The notes: generated from the sequence alone by a model not told the origin. A DNA stretch of 64,000 nt from Methanomassiliicoccaceae archaeon (GCA_016284295.1 JAEEOP010000032.1:21394-85393), one strand, 5' to 3'. Numbered from the stretch's first letter, positions 1 to 8,071 are shown. Numbers and translations are program-made.

Positions 1-99
1 GGAGTTGAATCCGCCGATGGTATCGCTCTCGAGACCCGACATTGATCCGCTTCTGTCGATTATGAACACCATTTCCGTAAGTTTGCCTTTCATGGTCAT
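1..99 (-). CDS. von Willebrand factor A domain protein, N-terminus only
   Basis: Only the first 33 codons are inside the window; the gene runs off the left edge. The translation has the metal-ion-dependent adhesion (MIDAS) motif DRSGSMSG preceded by a hydrophobic strand (MVFII), which is the classic opening of a vWA domain. Two in-frame ATGs exist, at 99 and 93; I cannot decide between them. vWA proteins of this kind bind Mg2+ and act in protein-protein contacts, often with a MoxR-type ATPase partner, but the partner would lie outside the window. Confidence 0.75.
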   Translation of the reverse strand, partial: MTMKGKLTEMVFIIDRSGSMSGLESDTIGGFNS

Positions 100-391
100 C
101 GTACGGAAGATTCCGTGGGAAGAATAAGAATGTAAAATTGTCACCTATGTCCGGAATGTTGGTAATGTTGGAAAAGAGGTCTGTCATCGATTACTCATGT
201 GTGAGAGGAATTGTCTAAATCCTTAATAACTGCTGGAAGCTCTCAGTTTGCGAGCTTGAAACAATGCATTCGTTATTCAACTCTTTGCACAGAAGTCCAC
301 CAGAATCCGATACCACACAAAGGATTGGTACGTTGCAACTATCATCCATTACATTCAGAGATCAAACCATTCAACTTTCAGTTCCACTTAA

Positions 392-592
392 CCTGTCAAT
401 AACAAAAAGGGACACACATTCTATGTAGAGAACCTTGAAGTAAGCTGTTTAGGGATCGGAACGGGATTCGAATCTGCTTTAGATGACTTCTCTTCCCAGT
501 TTATCTTGACGATTCGCATGGCTCAGGAATTTGGCAGACAGGGGAATGAATACTGTGACAATGCAATGTATTACTTGAGTGGAATAAGATGA
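392..592 (+). pseudogene. Possible remnant of a small unknown gene
   Basis: This frame is open from just after a TAA at 389 to a TGA at 590-592 and reads like protein (ends ...CDNAMYYLSGIR), but it has no ATG/GTG/TTG at a sensible 5' position and no ribosome binding site. The flanking 211-402 segment is AT-rich, in another frame and not convincingly coding. I do not recognise the family. It may be the 3' end of a decayed gene or chance. The stretch 100-391 otherwise shows nothing I can support. Confidence 0.2.
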
Positions 593-648
593 CCCGCAAA
601 GGTAGGAATTAATCCTATTACGATAGGCCCTCTATGTCCGAATCATTG

Positions 649-1611
649 TCAGAGTTGATTCATACTGATGCTGAACGTGTATTTCCGGTCCTTGCTGACG
701 AGCACCACGGTGTTGGACAGGGGTTCTGACTCTGAGACGTCCTCTTCCAGGTCCGGAACGGACATGAAGCACTTGCCGAGAGCAGATTCGGGCAGATTGG
801 CGGATCTTTCGGCATTGCACCGACGGGCCAATATGTCCCTGAAAGATGCCTCTGGTCTATACACGGACAGATATGCCCTTCCAGAATCGGTGAGCCTGAT
901 AGTGCGGTCGGAGGGCTTCTCCAGCCAGCCGTTCTCGAGGGCTATGGCGATGTAGTGCCTCTTGAGGTACCTCTCCTCCTTCTCCTCGAGGGAGGTCCTT
1001 CCATATCCGCTCTTCCTGTCGGGGTCGTAGGACCATTCGCCGGCATCCTTCAGCCCATCGATTATCCTGCGGTACTTGGGGTATCTGGATTCCCTCAGGA
1101 GCCTGTCCACGATGCCGAGGAATACTATCATCTCCTGATCGGGTCTGTCGTTCCTCAGACCGGTGACCCTCTCCGGCTCCGATACACGGGCCGATGCATC
1201 GATACTGCTGATGATCTTCCCGATCTCGTCCGCTGTCATCCCCAGGTCCGTCTCGACCTTGAAGGCAACCGCAGTCTTAGTGAGCATGGATGCGAACATA
1301 GCTGCGGCGGAGAACTCCGGTGTCCCGGAGGATATGTTGATGAAGATGTCCAGGTCGGAACCATATTCGCGGCCCAGGCCGTTCATGATATCGATGATGC
1401 ATCCCAGGACCTCGTTGTAATCAGAGACGTCTACCTCATGCTCCACGATGTTAGTGCATGTTATGTCGGATCTGGACGAAACGTAGATCTTCCTGGACAG
1501 TTCGGATAACGGCGCATCCCTGGCATCCACGAAAACATGGATGATGTCCGGTTCGTAGTGGCCTATTGGCTCAAGATAGACCTTGCTGATTGGCGAGATG
1601 CAGAAAAGCAT
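649..1611 (-). CDS. CARF-domain winged-helix protein (DUF6293-like)
   Basis: About 320 aa. The N-terminal half has a Rossmann-like CARF layout: early hydrophobic strand, then the ligand-loop motif NISSGTPEFSAA near residues 92-103. The C-terminal half (about 165-250) looks like a winged helix, followed by a short beta-rich tail. CARF-HTH proteins sense cyclic oligoadenylates or related ligands and regulate transcription, usually of CRISPR or defence loci. I place the start at 1611 rather than the upstream ATG at 1638 because GGAAGAAGGGAG, a strong Shine-Dalgarno, sits 6 nt before it. A TATA-like CTTTAA lies near 1665-1671. No CRISPR array or cas gene is in the window, so it is an orphan. The cyclic-nucleotide role is inferred from the family only. 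Confidence 0.7.
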   Translation of the reverse strand: MLFCISPISKVYLEPIGHYEPDIIHVFVDARDAPLSELSRKIYVSSRSDITCTNIVEHEVDVSDYNEVLGCIIDIMNGLGREYGSDLDIFINISSGTPEFSAAAMFASMLTKTAVAFKVETDLGMTADEIGKIISSIDASARVSEPERVTGLRNDRPDQEMIVFLGIVDRLLRESRYPKYRRIIDGLKDAGEWSYDPDRKSGYGRTSLEEKEERYLKRHYIAIALENGWLEKPSDRTIRLTDSGRAYLSVYRPEASFRDILARRCNAERSANLPESALGKCFMSVPDLEEDVSESEPLSNTVVLVSKDRKYTFSISMNQL

Positions 1612-1757
1612 CACAGACTCCCTTCTTCCGGACGACATCCCTTAGTGCATTGGGCAGTACGGTTAAAGCGATTTCCCTCGGAAAGGCAGATGCATCCCAG
1701 ACGTCTACCGAATTTGGTCAAATTCCTTATATGCGGCTTATCGGATTGTCTCCCTCT

Positions 1758-1792
1758 ATTCGTTTTTTTCGTCTTATTCGTATCAATACGAT
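1758..1792. promoter_or_regulatory. ATTCG-type repeats with short palindrome between two regulators
   Basis: ATTCG-like units occur at 1758, about 1767 and 1776, roughly one helical turn apart. The last sits in the palindrome TCGTAT-CA-ATACGA, which abuts the stop codon of the AlbA-type gene. It is the same ATTCGTAT word found in the tandem repeats before that gene (3086-3115). It lies about 150 bp upstream of the CARF gene, so it could be an operator for that gene, or a terminator (the T7 run at 1763-1769). Confidence 0.4.
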
Positions 1793-3069
1793 TAGTGACG
1801 GACATATTTGGTCGACCTGCCCGAACCGCATTGCTCTATCAACCCTTTGGATAGAAGATCATCGATTATCTTCAGGGCCTGCATCCTGGATACTCCAATT
1901 TCCTTTTCGAGCTCGGATCTTCCCATCGGGATGTCCGAGAAAGCTTGCAGAGCCCTCATGGACGGTTCGGTCAGAGGTTCGTCGGTCATCTTGGGGAGGG
2001 TGATCTTGAAAACGTTCGTGCTGAGTTCTATCTTAGGTTTCCTGGGATCTCCTGAATACGCTCCGAAGATGCGCGGTATGCCGGTACCGTAGGACTCCAT
2101 CAGCCCCAGGCGATAGAAGATCGCTGCTAACGCCTCGTTCCTCCTGGAAGAGACTCCGAGATACAGATCGTCCAACGCCAGACCCTTATATAGGCCGCCC
2201 AGGGACGATACGGACATACGATCATCATACATTTCCACAAGTATGCTTCCGCTCAACGAGTAGTCGCGATGCACCAGCGCATTGATCAAGCATTCACGTA
2301 CGGCTTCGACAGGATAATCTCTGGAATCGATGCGACGAACGCCTTGTATCTTGGATCTCCTTGAATTGTGTTTGTCGATGAATTCGAGGGCTTTTTCGAG
2401 CTGGAATAATAGCGATCCACTGAATTCGCCCCGGTCCTGGAAGCTCACTTTGGCATCATCGCCGAACAGTGATGCCTTGATACTCTGAGTGCATTGGTCC
2501 GAAAGGAGGTACCCCAGATTCGTATATTCGGAATCTCTTATCATGCCTAAGGATCTCATCTGCTCCTCTTTGAGTTCCAGGCCGTTGGCGGAGAGTATCC
2601 TGGTAGTCTCTTTGAAGGTCAGATCCTGTTTTACGGACCTAAGGTCTTCATATGGGGTTGTAGGCGACTCTCTGATCATCTCTCTTATAATTGGTTCTTC
2701 AGCTGGAACGTTGGTCGGGCCTTGGCGGATATAAACGCTTCCTTCTTTCAGCCCTTTCTCTTTCCAGTAGTATGGTTTGCTAGGGCCTTCAGGCACTTCG
2801 AGTACGACTACATCTTTGCCATCCATTTTTACAGTCCTGATACGGATATTTGCGATGATCGATGGGCGAACATTGTCCCTTACACTCGAGAGAAGGCTGT
2901 TGGAGACTAGATCTTGGTCATCGACGCCAATGATGTTGCCGCTATCAGAAATGCCGATGTAAATAGTACCGCCGGTTGTATTACTGAAAGCCACAACCGC
3001 TTTCAAAACCTTGGATGTGAACATCTCTTTGAATTCAGTCTTGGCATCTTCAACAAGATCGGTCTTCAT
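1792..3069 (-). CDS. AlbA_2 (Schlafen-type) domain transcriptional regulator
   Basis: 425 aa in three parts. Residues 1-130 form an AlbA_2/Schlafen-like domain (TEFKEMFTS, then NTTGGTIYIGISDSG). Residues about 170-350 match the HATPase_c_4-type region with ALVHRDYS and GTGIPRIF. The C-terminal 60 residues form a winged helix (GRSELEKEIGVSRMQALKII). This family is annotated as putative DNA-binding regulators or ATP-binding proteins; the ligand and target are unknown. It follows a tandem 10-bp repeat immediately upstream of its ATG, suggesting self-regulation. It ends in TAA. It may form a regulatory unit with the downstream CARF gene. Confidence 0.8.
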   Translation of the reverse strand: MKTDLVEDAKTEFKEMFTSKVLKAVVAFSNTTGGTIYIGISDSGNIIGVDDQDLVSNSLLSSVRDNVRPSIIANIRIRTVKMDGKDVVVLEVPEGPSKPYYWKEKGLKEGSVYIRQGPTNVPAEEPIIREMIRESPTTPYEDLRSVKQDLTFKETTRILSANGLELKEEQMRSLGMIRDSEYTNLGYLLSDQCTQSIKASLFGDDAKVSFQDRGEFSGSLLFQLEKALEFIDKHNSRRSKIQGVRRIDSRDYPVEAVRECLINALVHRDYSLSGSILVEMYDDRMSVSSLGGLYKGLALDDLYLGVSSRRNEALAAIFYRLGLMESYGTGIPRIFGAYSGDPRKPKIELSTNVFKITLPKMTDEPLTEPSMRALQAFSDIPMGRSELEKEIGVSRMQALKIIDDLLSKGLIEQCGSGRSTKYVRH

Positions 3070-3085
3070 AGCTAGTCATTGCAAT

Positions 3086-3115
3086 ATTCGTATTTATTCG
3101 TATTTATTCGTAGTA
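3086..3115. promoter_or_regulatory. Tandem 10-bp direct repeats, probable operator
   Basis: Three ATTCGTA-starting decamers begin at 3086, 3096 and 3106, an exact 10-bp period (one DNA turn), 17-40 bp upstream of the AlbA-type regulator's start codon. The first two units are identical (ATTCGTATTT). The phasing fits cooperative binding of a helix-turn-helix protein on one face of the DNA. The same word recurs at the far end of the gene. Confidence 0.5.
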
Positions 3116-3170
3116 ATCGTATCACAAACAATTTCAATTCCATTCACGAACGGTATAAATCTTTATGTTG

Positions 3171-3210
3171 TTGAGAATTCATTGACACCTGGTAGACACT
3201 GAATTCTCAA
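3171..3210. repeat. 11-bp perfect inverted repeat with 18-nt loop
   Basis: TTGAGAATTCA (3171-3181) and TGAATTCTCAA (3200-3210) are exact complements around an 18-nt loop. It lies between the AlbA-type regulator and the transposase. It could be an RNA hairpin, an operator, or a boundary of the insertion. I could not match it to an inverted repeat on the other side of the transposase. The rest of 3116-3398 shows only a second, weaker hairpin at 3319-3335. Confidence 0.4.
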
Positions 3211-3398
3211 GCTCAAGGGTCTTGATTAGCGAAGCTATGTCCAGGCTGCTGAATTTGACGCCAAGAATCTGTAGAATTGACATGATTTCTCATTCTTGCT
3301 GCAAAAAGAACGAGTTTCGAGCCGTTCTCAGGGCTCAGTTAGAAAAATGAATGGGCCTGCCGAATACATGTCTAAGGCAACTGTGTTTCCTAATTCTT

Positions 3399-4379
3399 TC
3401 ATATCGACCACCTTGTTGATTTGAAAAGATTGAACACGATTACGAACCAACCGATCATGTTGGCGACCTGCTCCCGGCCTCTGGCCCGGAGCGTGTCGCC
3501 GAATTTCCTCTTGAGGTCGGAGAACGCCGCCTCGATCTTCCACCTTCTAGAATAACCGACCTCCTCCTTCCATTTCTCCCTGCCGATCTCGAGGATCCTC
3601 CTCACGTGTTTCGCACGTGACCAGCATCCTCTGATCTTACCGCTGCCTGAATTGCGTGCCATGGGATCCAGACTGCCTCTGATGTTCGCGATGAACTCGA
3701 TCCCCTTCTCCTCCATCCAATTCCAGTACTCCTTCTTGTCGTAAGCGGCATCGGCTAGTACTTTCTTCACCTCATGGCCCTCGCCGAGGACGAGTTCCAT
3801 GAGCCTTCCGAATACCGGAGAATCGTTCAGGTACGGTTCTGATATGACATATGCCAGTATCTCCCCCGTGTCCACGTTGACAGCTGCATGGAACTTGTAC
3901 CAGCCCCTCACACTAACCAGGTTCCAATGGTATACTCTCCACCCCGACGGCCTGTCCGGGGACAGGCCGGTGGAGTCTATGGCGACGGTGATGGGACCGG
4001 GACGGGGCTTCGCCCCGGTCCCGAAAGCCATCACCCTCGCATCGGTCACATCCGTGGTCCCTTTGTGGATGTCCAATCCCGCACCCCTCTTGTTCAGCTG
4101 CGAATACGATATGCCCGGAAGCCCCATCCTCTGCATCTCGTAGGTTATCCTGGCAGCGACGGCCCTGTATCCCGCCTTGTGCCCGACGATCTGCCTCATG
4201 CCCCATTCGATCACACAGTCCGGAGCCCTGAAACGTGCGCCGACCTTATCGGCATTGGCATCGTTCAGTTCCGCCAATACCTCCTCCTCACTCGGAAATG
4301 CATCCAAAATAAGTTCGAATTCTCCTTCGCAACGGTTGTCGCGATGCCAATCTCTATTAGTCTTGTCGTCCTTTGCCAA
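3399..4379 (-). CDS. IS5-type DDE transposase
   Basis: 326 aa from the only in-frame start, a TTG. The three acidic catalytic positions are visible: D in AIDSTGLSPDR, D in VLADAAYDKKEYW, and E in the terminal signature YSRRWKIEAAFSDLKRKF. That Y-x-x-R-W-x-I-E-x-x-F-S-x-x-K pattern is typical of IS5/IS4-group enzymes, which cut and paste insertion elements. An ATG-started segment in another frame (to 4456) overlaps the 5' end, so the N-terminus may be frameshifted or truncated. I found no terminal inverted repeats, so element borders are undefined. It separates two unrelated genes. Confidence 0.85.
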   Translation of the reverse strand: MAKDDKTNRDWHRDNRCEGEFELILDAFPSEEEVLAELNDANADKVGARFRAPDCVIEWGMRQIVGHKAGYRAVAARITYEMQRMGLPGISYSQLNKRGAGLDIHKGTTDVTDARVMAFGTGAKPRPGPITVAIDSTGLSPDRPSGWRVYHWNLVSVRGWYKFHAAVNVDTGEILAYVISEPYLNDSPVFGRLMELVLGEGHEVKKVLADAAYDKKEYWNWMEEKGIEFIANIRGSLDPMARNSGSGKIRGCWSRAKHVRRILEIGREKWKEEVGYSRRWKIEAAFSDLKRKFGDTLRARGREQVANMIGWFVIVFNLFKSTRWSI

Positions 4380-4505
4380 AACGTTGACCGCCTAAGTCGA
4401 CCGCCCCCTTCCTTGTCAGGTTCGAAATTGAGTAGGACGGGGGCGTATTTTTCCATGTCTCATGCTGGATCATCGACTTTATCCTTGAATGCCATTCTGA
4501 AATTT

Positions 4506-4531
4506 AAAAATCATTACTGGCAATGATTTTT
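4506..4531. repeat. 10-bp inverted repeat downstream of/near the IS 5' side
   Basis: AAAAATCATT and AATGATTTTT pair perfectly around ACTGGC. Position just upstream of the transposase gene suggests either an insertion-element end structure or a bidirectional T-rich terminator. Between 4532 and 4712 I see only a TATA-like GTATTTAACA near 4558, possibly the promoter of the phosphatase. Confidence 0.35.
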
Positions 4532-4712
4532 ATTGTTTCCAATTGCGAAGAATGTATTGGTATTTAACATTTGCATCGGCTCGAAACGATCGAAAACAAG
4601 CCACAGGAATGCTTTTTACCTTGCATTCAGTCTTTACAACAGGACCAGAGAATTAGGATACACAGTTGTCTAAGGCGCACCATCTTTATTCTTCAGAAGG
4701 GGTACGGAGTTC

Positions 4713-5861
4713 ATGGACAGGATGCCGAAGCTCATCATCATAGCCGTAGTTGCGGTGGTGGCCATCGTCGGGGCCATAGCGATCTCTGACTCTTTCATAG
4801 GTAAGGAACCTACGCTGCGTGCTGAGGTGATCGAGGTCCAACACGGAAACACCATCGTTCTGGATATCGGTATGGATGATCTGAGGGGTCTCGGGGCAGA
4901 GATAGGCGATGACATCCTGGTGAAGACCGGTGATGACGCGAACCTGTTCCTTCTTTCCCCCGATGCGAAATACAAGGCAGTACCTATCTATGGCGGATAC
5001 ATCGCCGATGAATCTGGAAAAATCACCTTAGGTTACACCACTTGCAACCACGTCACCCTGAATTTCAAGGTCGGCGACGTCCTCACCCTGTCCCGCGAGG
5101 GAAGGAATCCGAATGTTGACAAGTTACCGAACTATCTGAATGGTCATAGCGATAATCCCGATGATTATGATGACATGGTTAAGTTCGCCAATATACGTGA
5201 GCTCAGCGGAGGAGAGCTGTCATCTGATTCGTTATACCGTTCAGCATCGCCGTGGAACGTCGGCAATCGCAGCCTTATCACTGATGACTTTTACAGAGAG
5301 TTAGGGATTGAGTCCCTGATATGTTTGAACAAGGATGAGGAGGAAGTGGCCGAATATGCGGAGAAGATGCCGGATGCATATGCGAGCGGATTGTACAGGG
5401 AAGGCAAGGTGTCATGTCAGTTGTGCCATGCGGCAGTACATTCGTATCCTGACGAGATCGGATTCCTGATCGATTCCCTCCTCGAAGCAGAAGGGAAGAC
5501 GGGGATCTTCTGTTCATACGGCAAGGACCGTACGGGTTTTTACTGTGCGGTCATCGAGGGACTTGCCGGGGCGACCTATGATGAGATAGTGACTGATTTC
5601 ATGACCTCCTTCTGCAACTACTATAACATCGAGGAGGGCAGCGAGGAATACGAAATCATCTCTGAGTGCTATCCGAAACGCGTGTTATATCTGTACGATC
5701 ATACCGAACTGATAGAACATCCGGAGAAAGTGGATTGGAATAACATAGAATTCGAGAAGTTCGATCCCGAAGAGGTATTCACCAAATACCTTGTGGATTA
5801 TGTCGGAATAGATGCAGACAAGGTCGTAAAGGTCAAGGAAAAGCTTACCGGCGGGATTTGA
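4713..5861 (+). CDS. Membrane-anchored tyrosine-phosphatase-fold protein
   Basis: 382 aa. Residues 5-27 are a single hydrophobic segment (signal anchor), so the rest is probably outside the membrane. Residues about 35-130 are a beta-rich domain I do not recognise. The C-terminal part is a Y_phosphatase3-like domain with the P-loop CSYGKDRTGFYCAV, i.e. Cys-x5-Arg. Proteins of this class hydrolyse phosphotyrosine or phosphoinositides through a Cys-phosphate intermediate. A second ATG three codons in is an alternative start. It follows the IS element and precedes a terminator hairpin. An extracytoplasmic location for such a phosphatase is unusual; the substrate is unknown. Confidence 0.75.
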   Translation: MDRMPKLIIIAVVAVVAIVGAIAISDSFIGKEPTLRAEVIEVQHGNTIVLDIGMDDLRGLGAEIGDDILVKTGDDANLFLLSPDAKYKAVPIYGGYIADESGKITLGYTTCNHVTLNFKVGDVLTLSREGRNPNVDKLPNYLNGHSDNPDDYDDMVKFANIRELSGGELSSDSLYRSASPWNVGNRSLITDDFYRELGIESLICLNKDEEEVAEYAEKMPDAYASGLYREGKVSCQLCHAAVHSYPDEIGFLIDSLLEAEGKTGIFCSYGKDRTGFYCAVIEGLAGATYDEIVTDFMTSFCNYYNIEEGSEEYEIISECYPKRVLYLYDHTELIEHPEKVDWNNIEFEKFDPEEVFTKYLVDYVGIDADKVVKVKEKLTGGI

Positions 5862-5951
5862 AACACGATATCATAAACTTCGGCCAGAGTCTGATTACAC
5901 AGGATCGTTCCGAAGAATCCGCCCGATCTTATTAGCAGGGTTGGTCGACGC

Positions 5952-5970
5952 AAGGGCGTTTCAACGCCTT
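5952..5970 (+). terminator. Hairpin after the phosphatase gene
   Basis: AAGGGCGTT-TC-AACGCCTT pairs through eight positions about 90 bp downstream of the phosphatase stop. There is no long T run after it, so it may be an RNA 3'-end structure rather than an intrinsic terminator. Confidence 0.4.
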
Positions 5971-6041
5971 ATGAATTTGTAACGCACATCAAGGACAGCT
6001 TTCCAATACGATTCAGGGAGGTCTAAACCTCTATGTTGAGC

Positions 6042-6975
6042 AAAAAATGAGTCATGTGTTGTCAGTTTCTAACAGCAATCGATCTTTCTGATGGGAATGA
6101 AGGATGAAATCAGTATTGATGAAGAATGGCGAAGGACTTCTATTTCTACTGCAGCGCCAGATGCCTGGATATACAGTGGCGCAGGAGGGGGAAACCCTCC
6201 TACAATGCCGAGGTGCCTTCAACCCCCGGACCCAATGGGGCCCAAAGTGGCCATGGCGGCCACACTGAGCTACCTAATGGGGTTTGTGCCGCTATGCCTC
6301 TTAACGAGGTCGGACGCTATGACGTCCAGCTACATGGTTAAGCGTTGCCGCTTAACCTAATGCAGCTGCCACGCCTGCATGGCGCAGGTGTGGCTCCCTG
6401 ACTCTGGGTGCGAATATGGACCTTTCGGACCATAAAGCGCAGCTCCCATGCCCTTGCTTGCTCGACCATGGCGGCCGGGAAGCAACCCTTGTGGACGATC
6501 CCTGTCTGCTTCATGCGTGGTGCACGAAGCTCTGCCAAGGACCAATGGCCCGGAACATCCATGGTGGATGTACCGGCTGACTCTGGCTTGAGACATTGCT
6601 CTCACTGCCCACCGAGGTGGGACTTACGGCCAATGAACCAAATCTGGTTACCTGTTGCCTGGTGCAACAGGTACTGCCCACACGCCTTTTGAACGCGGGC
6701 TGCAGACGCCTTCCCATTGGGGAGATTGCGGCTTCGAACAGGCAGGACTCTCACCCACTCCCAGCATGGCGCCAGGCTCCTTTGCGGAACTGCTCTTTCT
6801 ATGCGAACCTTGTCGCCTACCCTACGGATGTCTCCGCAGACAGCGGACTCACCTTCACCCCATGCGGGGACTCTGGATCATCTCGGCTCCTAACCGGCCT
6901 TGACGGTCGGATACACAGACCAATGTGATTTCTCACCAACATAAACTCTGTGAGTTTGTGCTATTTTTTGGTAGT
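6042..6975 (-). ncRNA. Large highly structured non-coding RNA, about 0.93 kb, unknown class
   Basis: No credible gene occupies this span on either strand, yet it is dense with stable hairpins. Read on the minus strand, two are capped by GNRA tetraloops: GGTTAAGCG-GCAA-CGCTTAACC (9 bp, near 6334-6355) and TATGGTCC-GAAA-GGTCCATA (one mismatch, near 6416-6435). Read on the plus strand these loops are not GNRA, which fixes the strand. Other minus-strand stems include ACCTGTTGC/GCAACAGGT, CCCACC/GGTGGG, GGAGGG/CCCTCC, GTGGCC/GGCCAC, CCTGC/GCAGG, GGACG/CGTCC and CATCCA/TGGATG. A TATA box lies upstream and a T6 run after a small hairpin marks a plausible 3' end, so both ends are approximate. It does not show the RNase P, SRP, tRNA or group II domain V signatures I looked for. 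Function unknown. Confidence 0.7.
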
Positions 6976-6993
6976 TCTACGATGCACCTGACA

Positions 6994-7004
6994 AATATAA
7001 ATAA
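6994..7004 (-). promoter_or_regulatory. TATA box for the large ncRNA
   Basis: The minus strand reads TTATTTATATTTG here, a good archaeal TATA element; 25 nt downstream gives a predicted start near 6972-6975, just before the structured region. The flanks are AT-rich while the RNA is GC-rich. Confidence 0.5.
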
Positions 7005-7013
7005 TTTTCTAAT

Positions 7014-7149
7014 GTTACATCCAATAGTCAATGTTTGACTTTACTGTCATTCGTCAGATCCTATGAAGTCTTTCAATGTCTGGCTACCCCTATAATATTT
7101 AAATCAATTTTGGTTTTGAATAATATACGGATTTGATGTTGGATGTAAC
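7014..7149. repeat. 11-bp inverted repeat spanning a divergent promoter region
   Basis: GTTACATCCAA (7014-7024) and TTGGATGTAAC (7139-7149) are perfect complements 114 bp apart. Between them lie AT-rich TATA-like stretches pointing to the plus strand (near 7088-7100 and 7117-7127). The left copy sits just upstream of the ncRNA TATA box. A shared operator is the simplest reading. Confidence 0.4.
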
Positions 7150-7167
7150 TTAGAAGGGGATCTCACA

Positions 7168-7184
7168 GAAATGCGTAGCGCATT
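7168..7184. promoter_or_regulatory. Short palindrome AAATGCG-TAG-CGCATTT
   Basis: A 7-3-7 perfect palindrome lies on the plus-strand side of the divergent region between the ncRNA and the flavin reductase. It could be an operator or a small RNA hairpin for whatever is transcribed rightward from about 7130. Confidence 0.35.
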
Positions 7185-7223
7185 TACCCCGTTATACAGA
7201 CCGATTATATACGTACCTACGAA

Positions 7224-7510
7224 TCTAATCTCATGGGTAGCGACACTTCGAGGACCGTCATGATGTCGGTAGCGAAAATCGCAGTGGCAACGCTTCGCAT
7301 TTCCTGCTAACGCATCTTGTGAAGGGCGTGGACGACAGGCTGAGCGAAAATGACGAACTCTTCGATGCAGACGGATACTACGAGCTTATCAAAGGGTATG
7401 CCGACATATCACGAGGTCCAGGCTATGAGCAGGACGATGGCCGGTGGCCTGATAATCATTCTGAACAAGCTTTTCCGCAGCTGGGAGATGGTTATACGGC
7501 GACCGACTGA
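7224..7510 (+). pseudogene. Possible gene remnant with one in-frame TAG
   Basis: A plus-strand frame is open from after a TAA near 7217 to TGA at 7508-7510 if a TAG near 7233 is read as sense. The downstream part has normal-looking codon use and reads ...SENDELFDADGYYELIKGYA..., an acidic peptide that I do not recognise. No good start codon precedes it; a GTG at 7319 is the first candidate. A competing frame starts with ATG at 7232 but is broken three times. Probably a decayed fragment. Confidence 0.25.
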
Positions 7511-7534
7511 TCTTTCCGGTGCTGCAGCCGCTGG

Positions 7535-8071
7535 TCAGACTATCCTATACGAATCCACTATCTCGCCGATGTAGACGACATGGTCGTCGTCATCGGAGTC
7601 GTGCTGACTGGGGATGCCCTTGTGAGGATAGAACCTGGCCTTGATGTTGTCGGGGATGAGAGAGACGTCCTGTTCCTGGCGGTATATGACCTTGCATTCA
7701 AGAGTGATCGGCAGCTCCCTTATTCCGGGAACGGAAATCTTTTCCGGATCCTCAAGAGTGAGTCCGGCCTCGGCCACCTTGTCGACGTCGCGGCCGCTCT
7801 TCCCTCCGCAGATACGGACTATTTTCTTGTCGTAAGGGCCGTCGGGGATGTTTATGGTGAATTCGGGGTTTGCATCGAGCATCTCCCTTGTGAACCTGCT
7901 GTTCCTGACGAAGGCTATGAAAACGGGTTTGGCCCAGAGGTTCCCGATTGTGCCCCATTCGATGGCCATGCAGTTCACCTTATCGCCGTTCCTGGTCGTG
8001 ATGAACACGCACTTGGGGATCGCCTTGACGATGTCCCCTGATCTCTCGAATACGTCGAAATGCTCCTTCAT
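7535..8071 (-). CDS. Flavin reductase-like FMN-binding protein (flavoredoxin family)
   Basis: 178 aa, full length for the family. The split-barrel flavin-binding fold is indicated by the N-terminal block around VKAIPKCVFITTRNGDKVN, the FIAFVRNSRFTREML segment and FTINIPDG. In anaerobic archaea these proteins bind FMN and move electrons between ferredoxin or F420-linked systems and other acceptors; the partner here is unknown. ATG start. Divergent from the MFS gene, with 160 bp between them containing the promoters. Confidence 0.85.
   Translation of the reverse strand: MKEHFDVFERSGDIVKAIPKCVFITTRNGDKVNCMAIEWGTIGNLWAKPVFIAFVRNSRFTREMLDANPEFTINIPDGPYDKKIVRICGGKSGRDVDKVAEAGLTLEDPEKISVPGIRELPITLECKVIYRQEQDVSLIPDNIKARFYPHKGIPSQHDSDDDDHVVYIGEIVDSYRIV

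Noticed and set aside
955..1509. 184-codon plus-strand frame
   Set aside because: Shadow of the CARF gene on the opposite strand; the CARF frame has motifs and a ribosome site.
3171..4531. Calling a complete insertion sequence with defined ends
   Set aside because: The inverted repeats found at each side are self-complementary hairpins, not matching terminal repeats, and no target duplication was seen.
6091..6928. Several plus- and minus-strand open frames of 60-110 codons
   Set aside because: They overlap each other in many frames, have no family resemblance or ribosome sites, and lie inside the structured RNA.
6042..6975. RNase P RNA, SRP RNA, rRNA fragment or group II intron
   Set aside because: None of the conserved core motifs I looked for (RNase P P4 region, SRP GGAA/GNAR domain, group II domain V) could be found, and the length is wrong for the first two.
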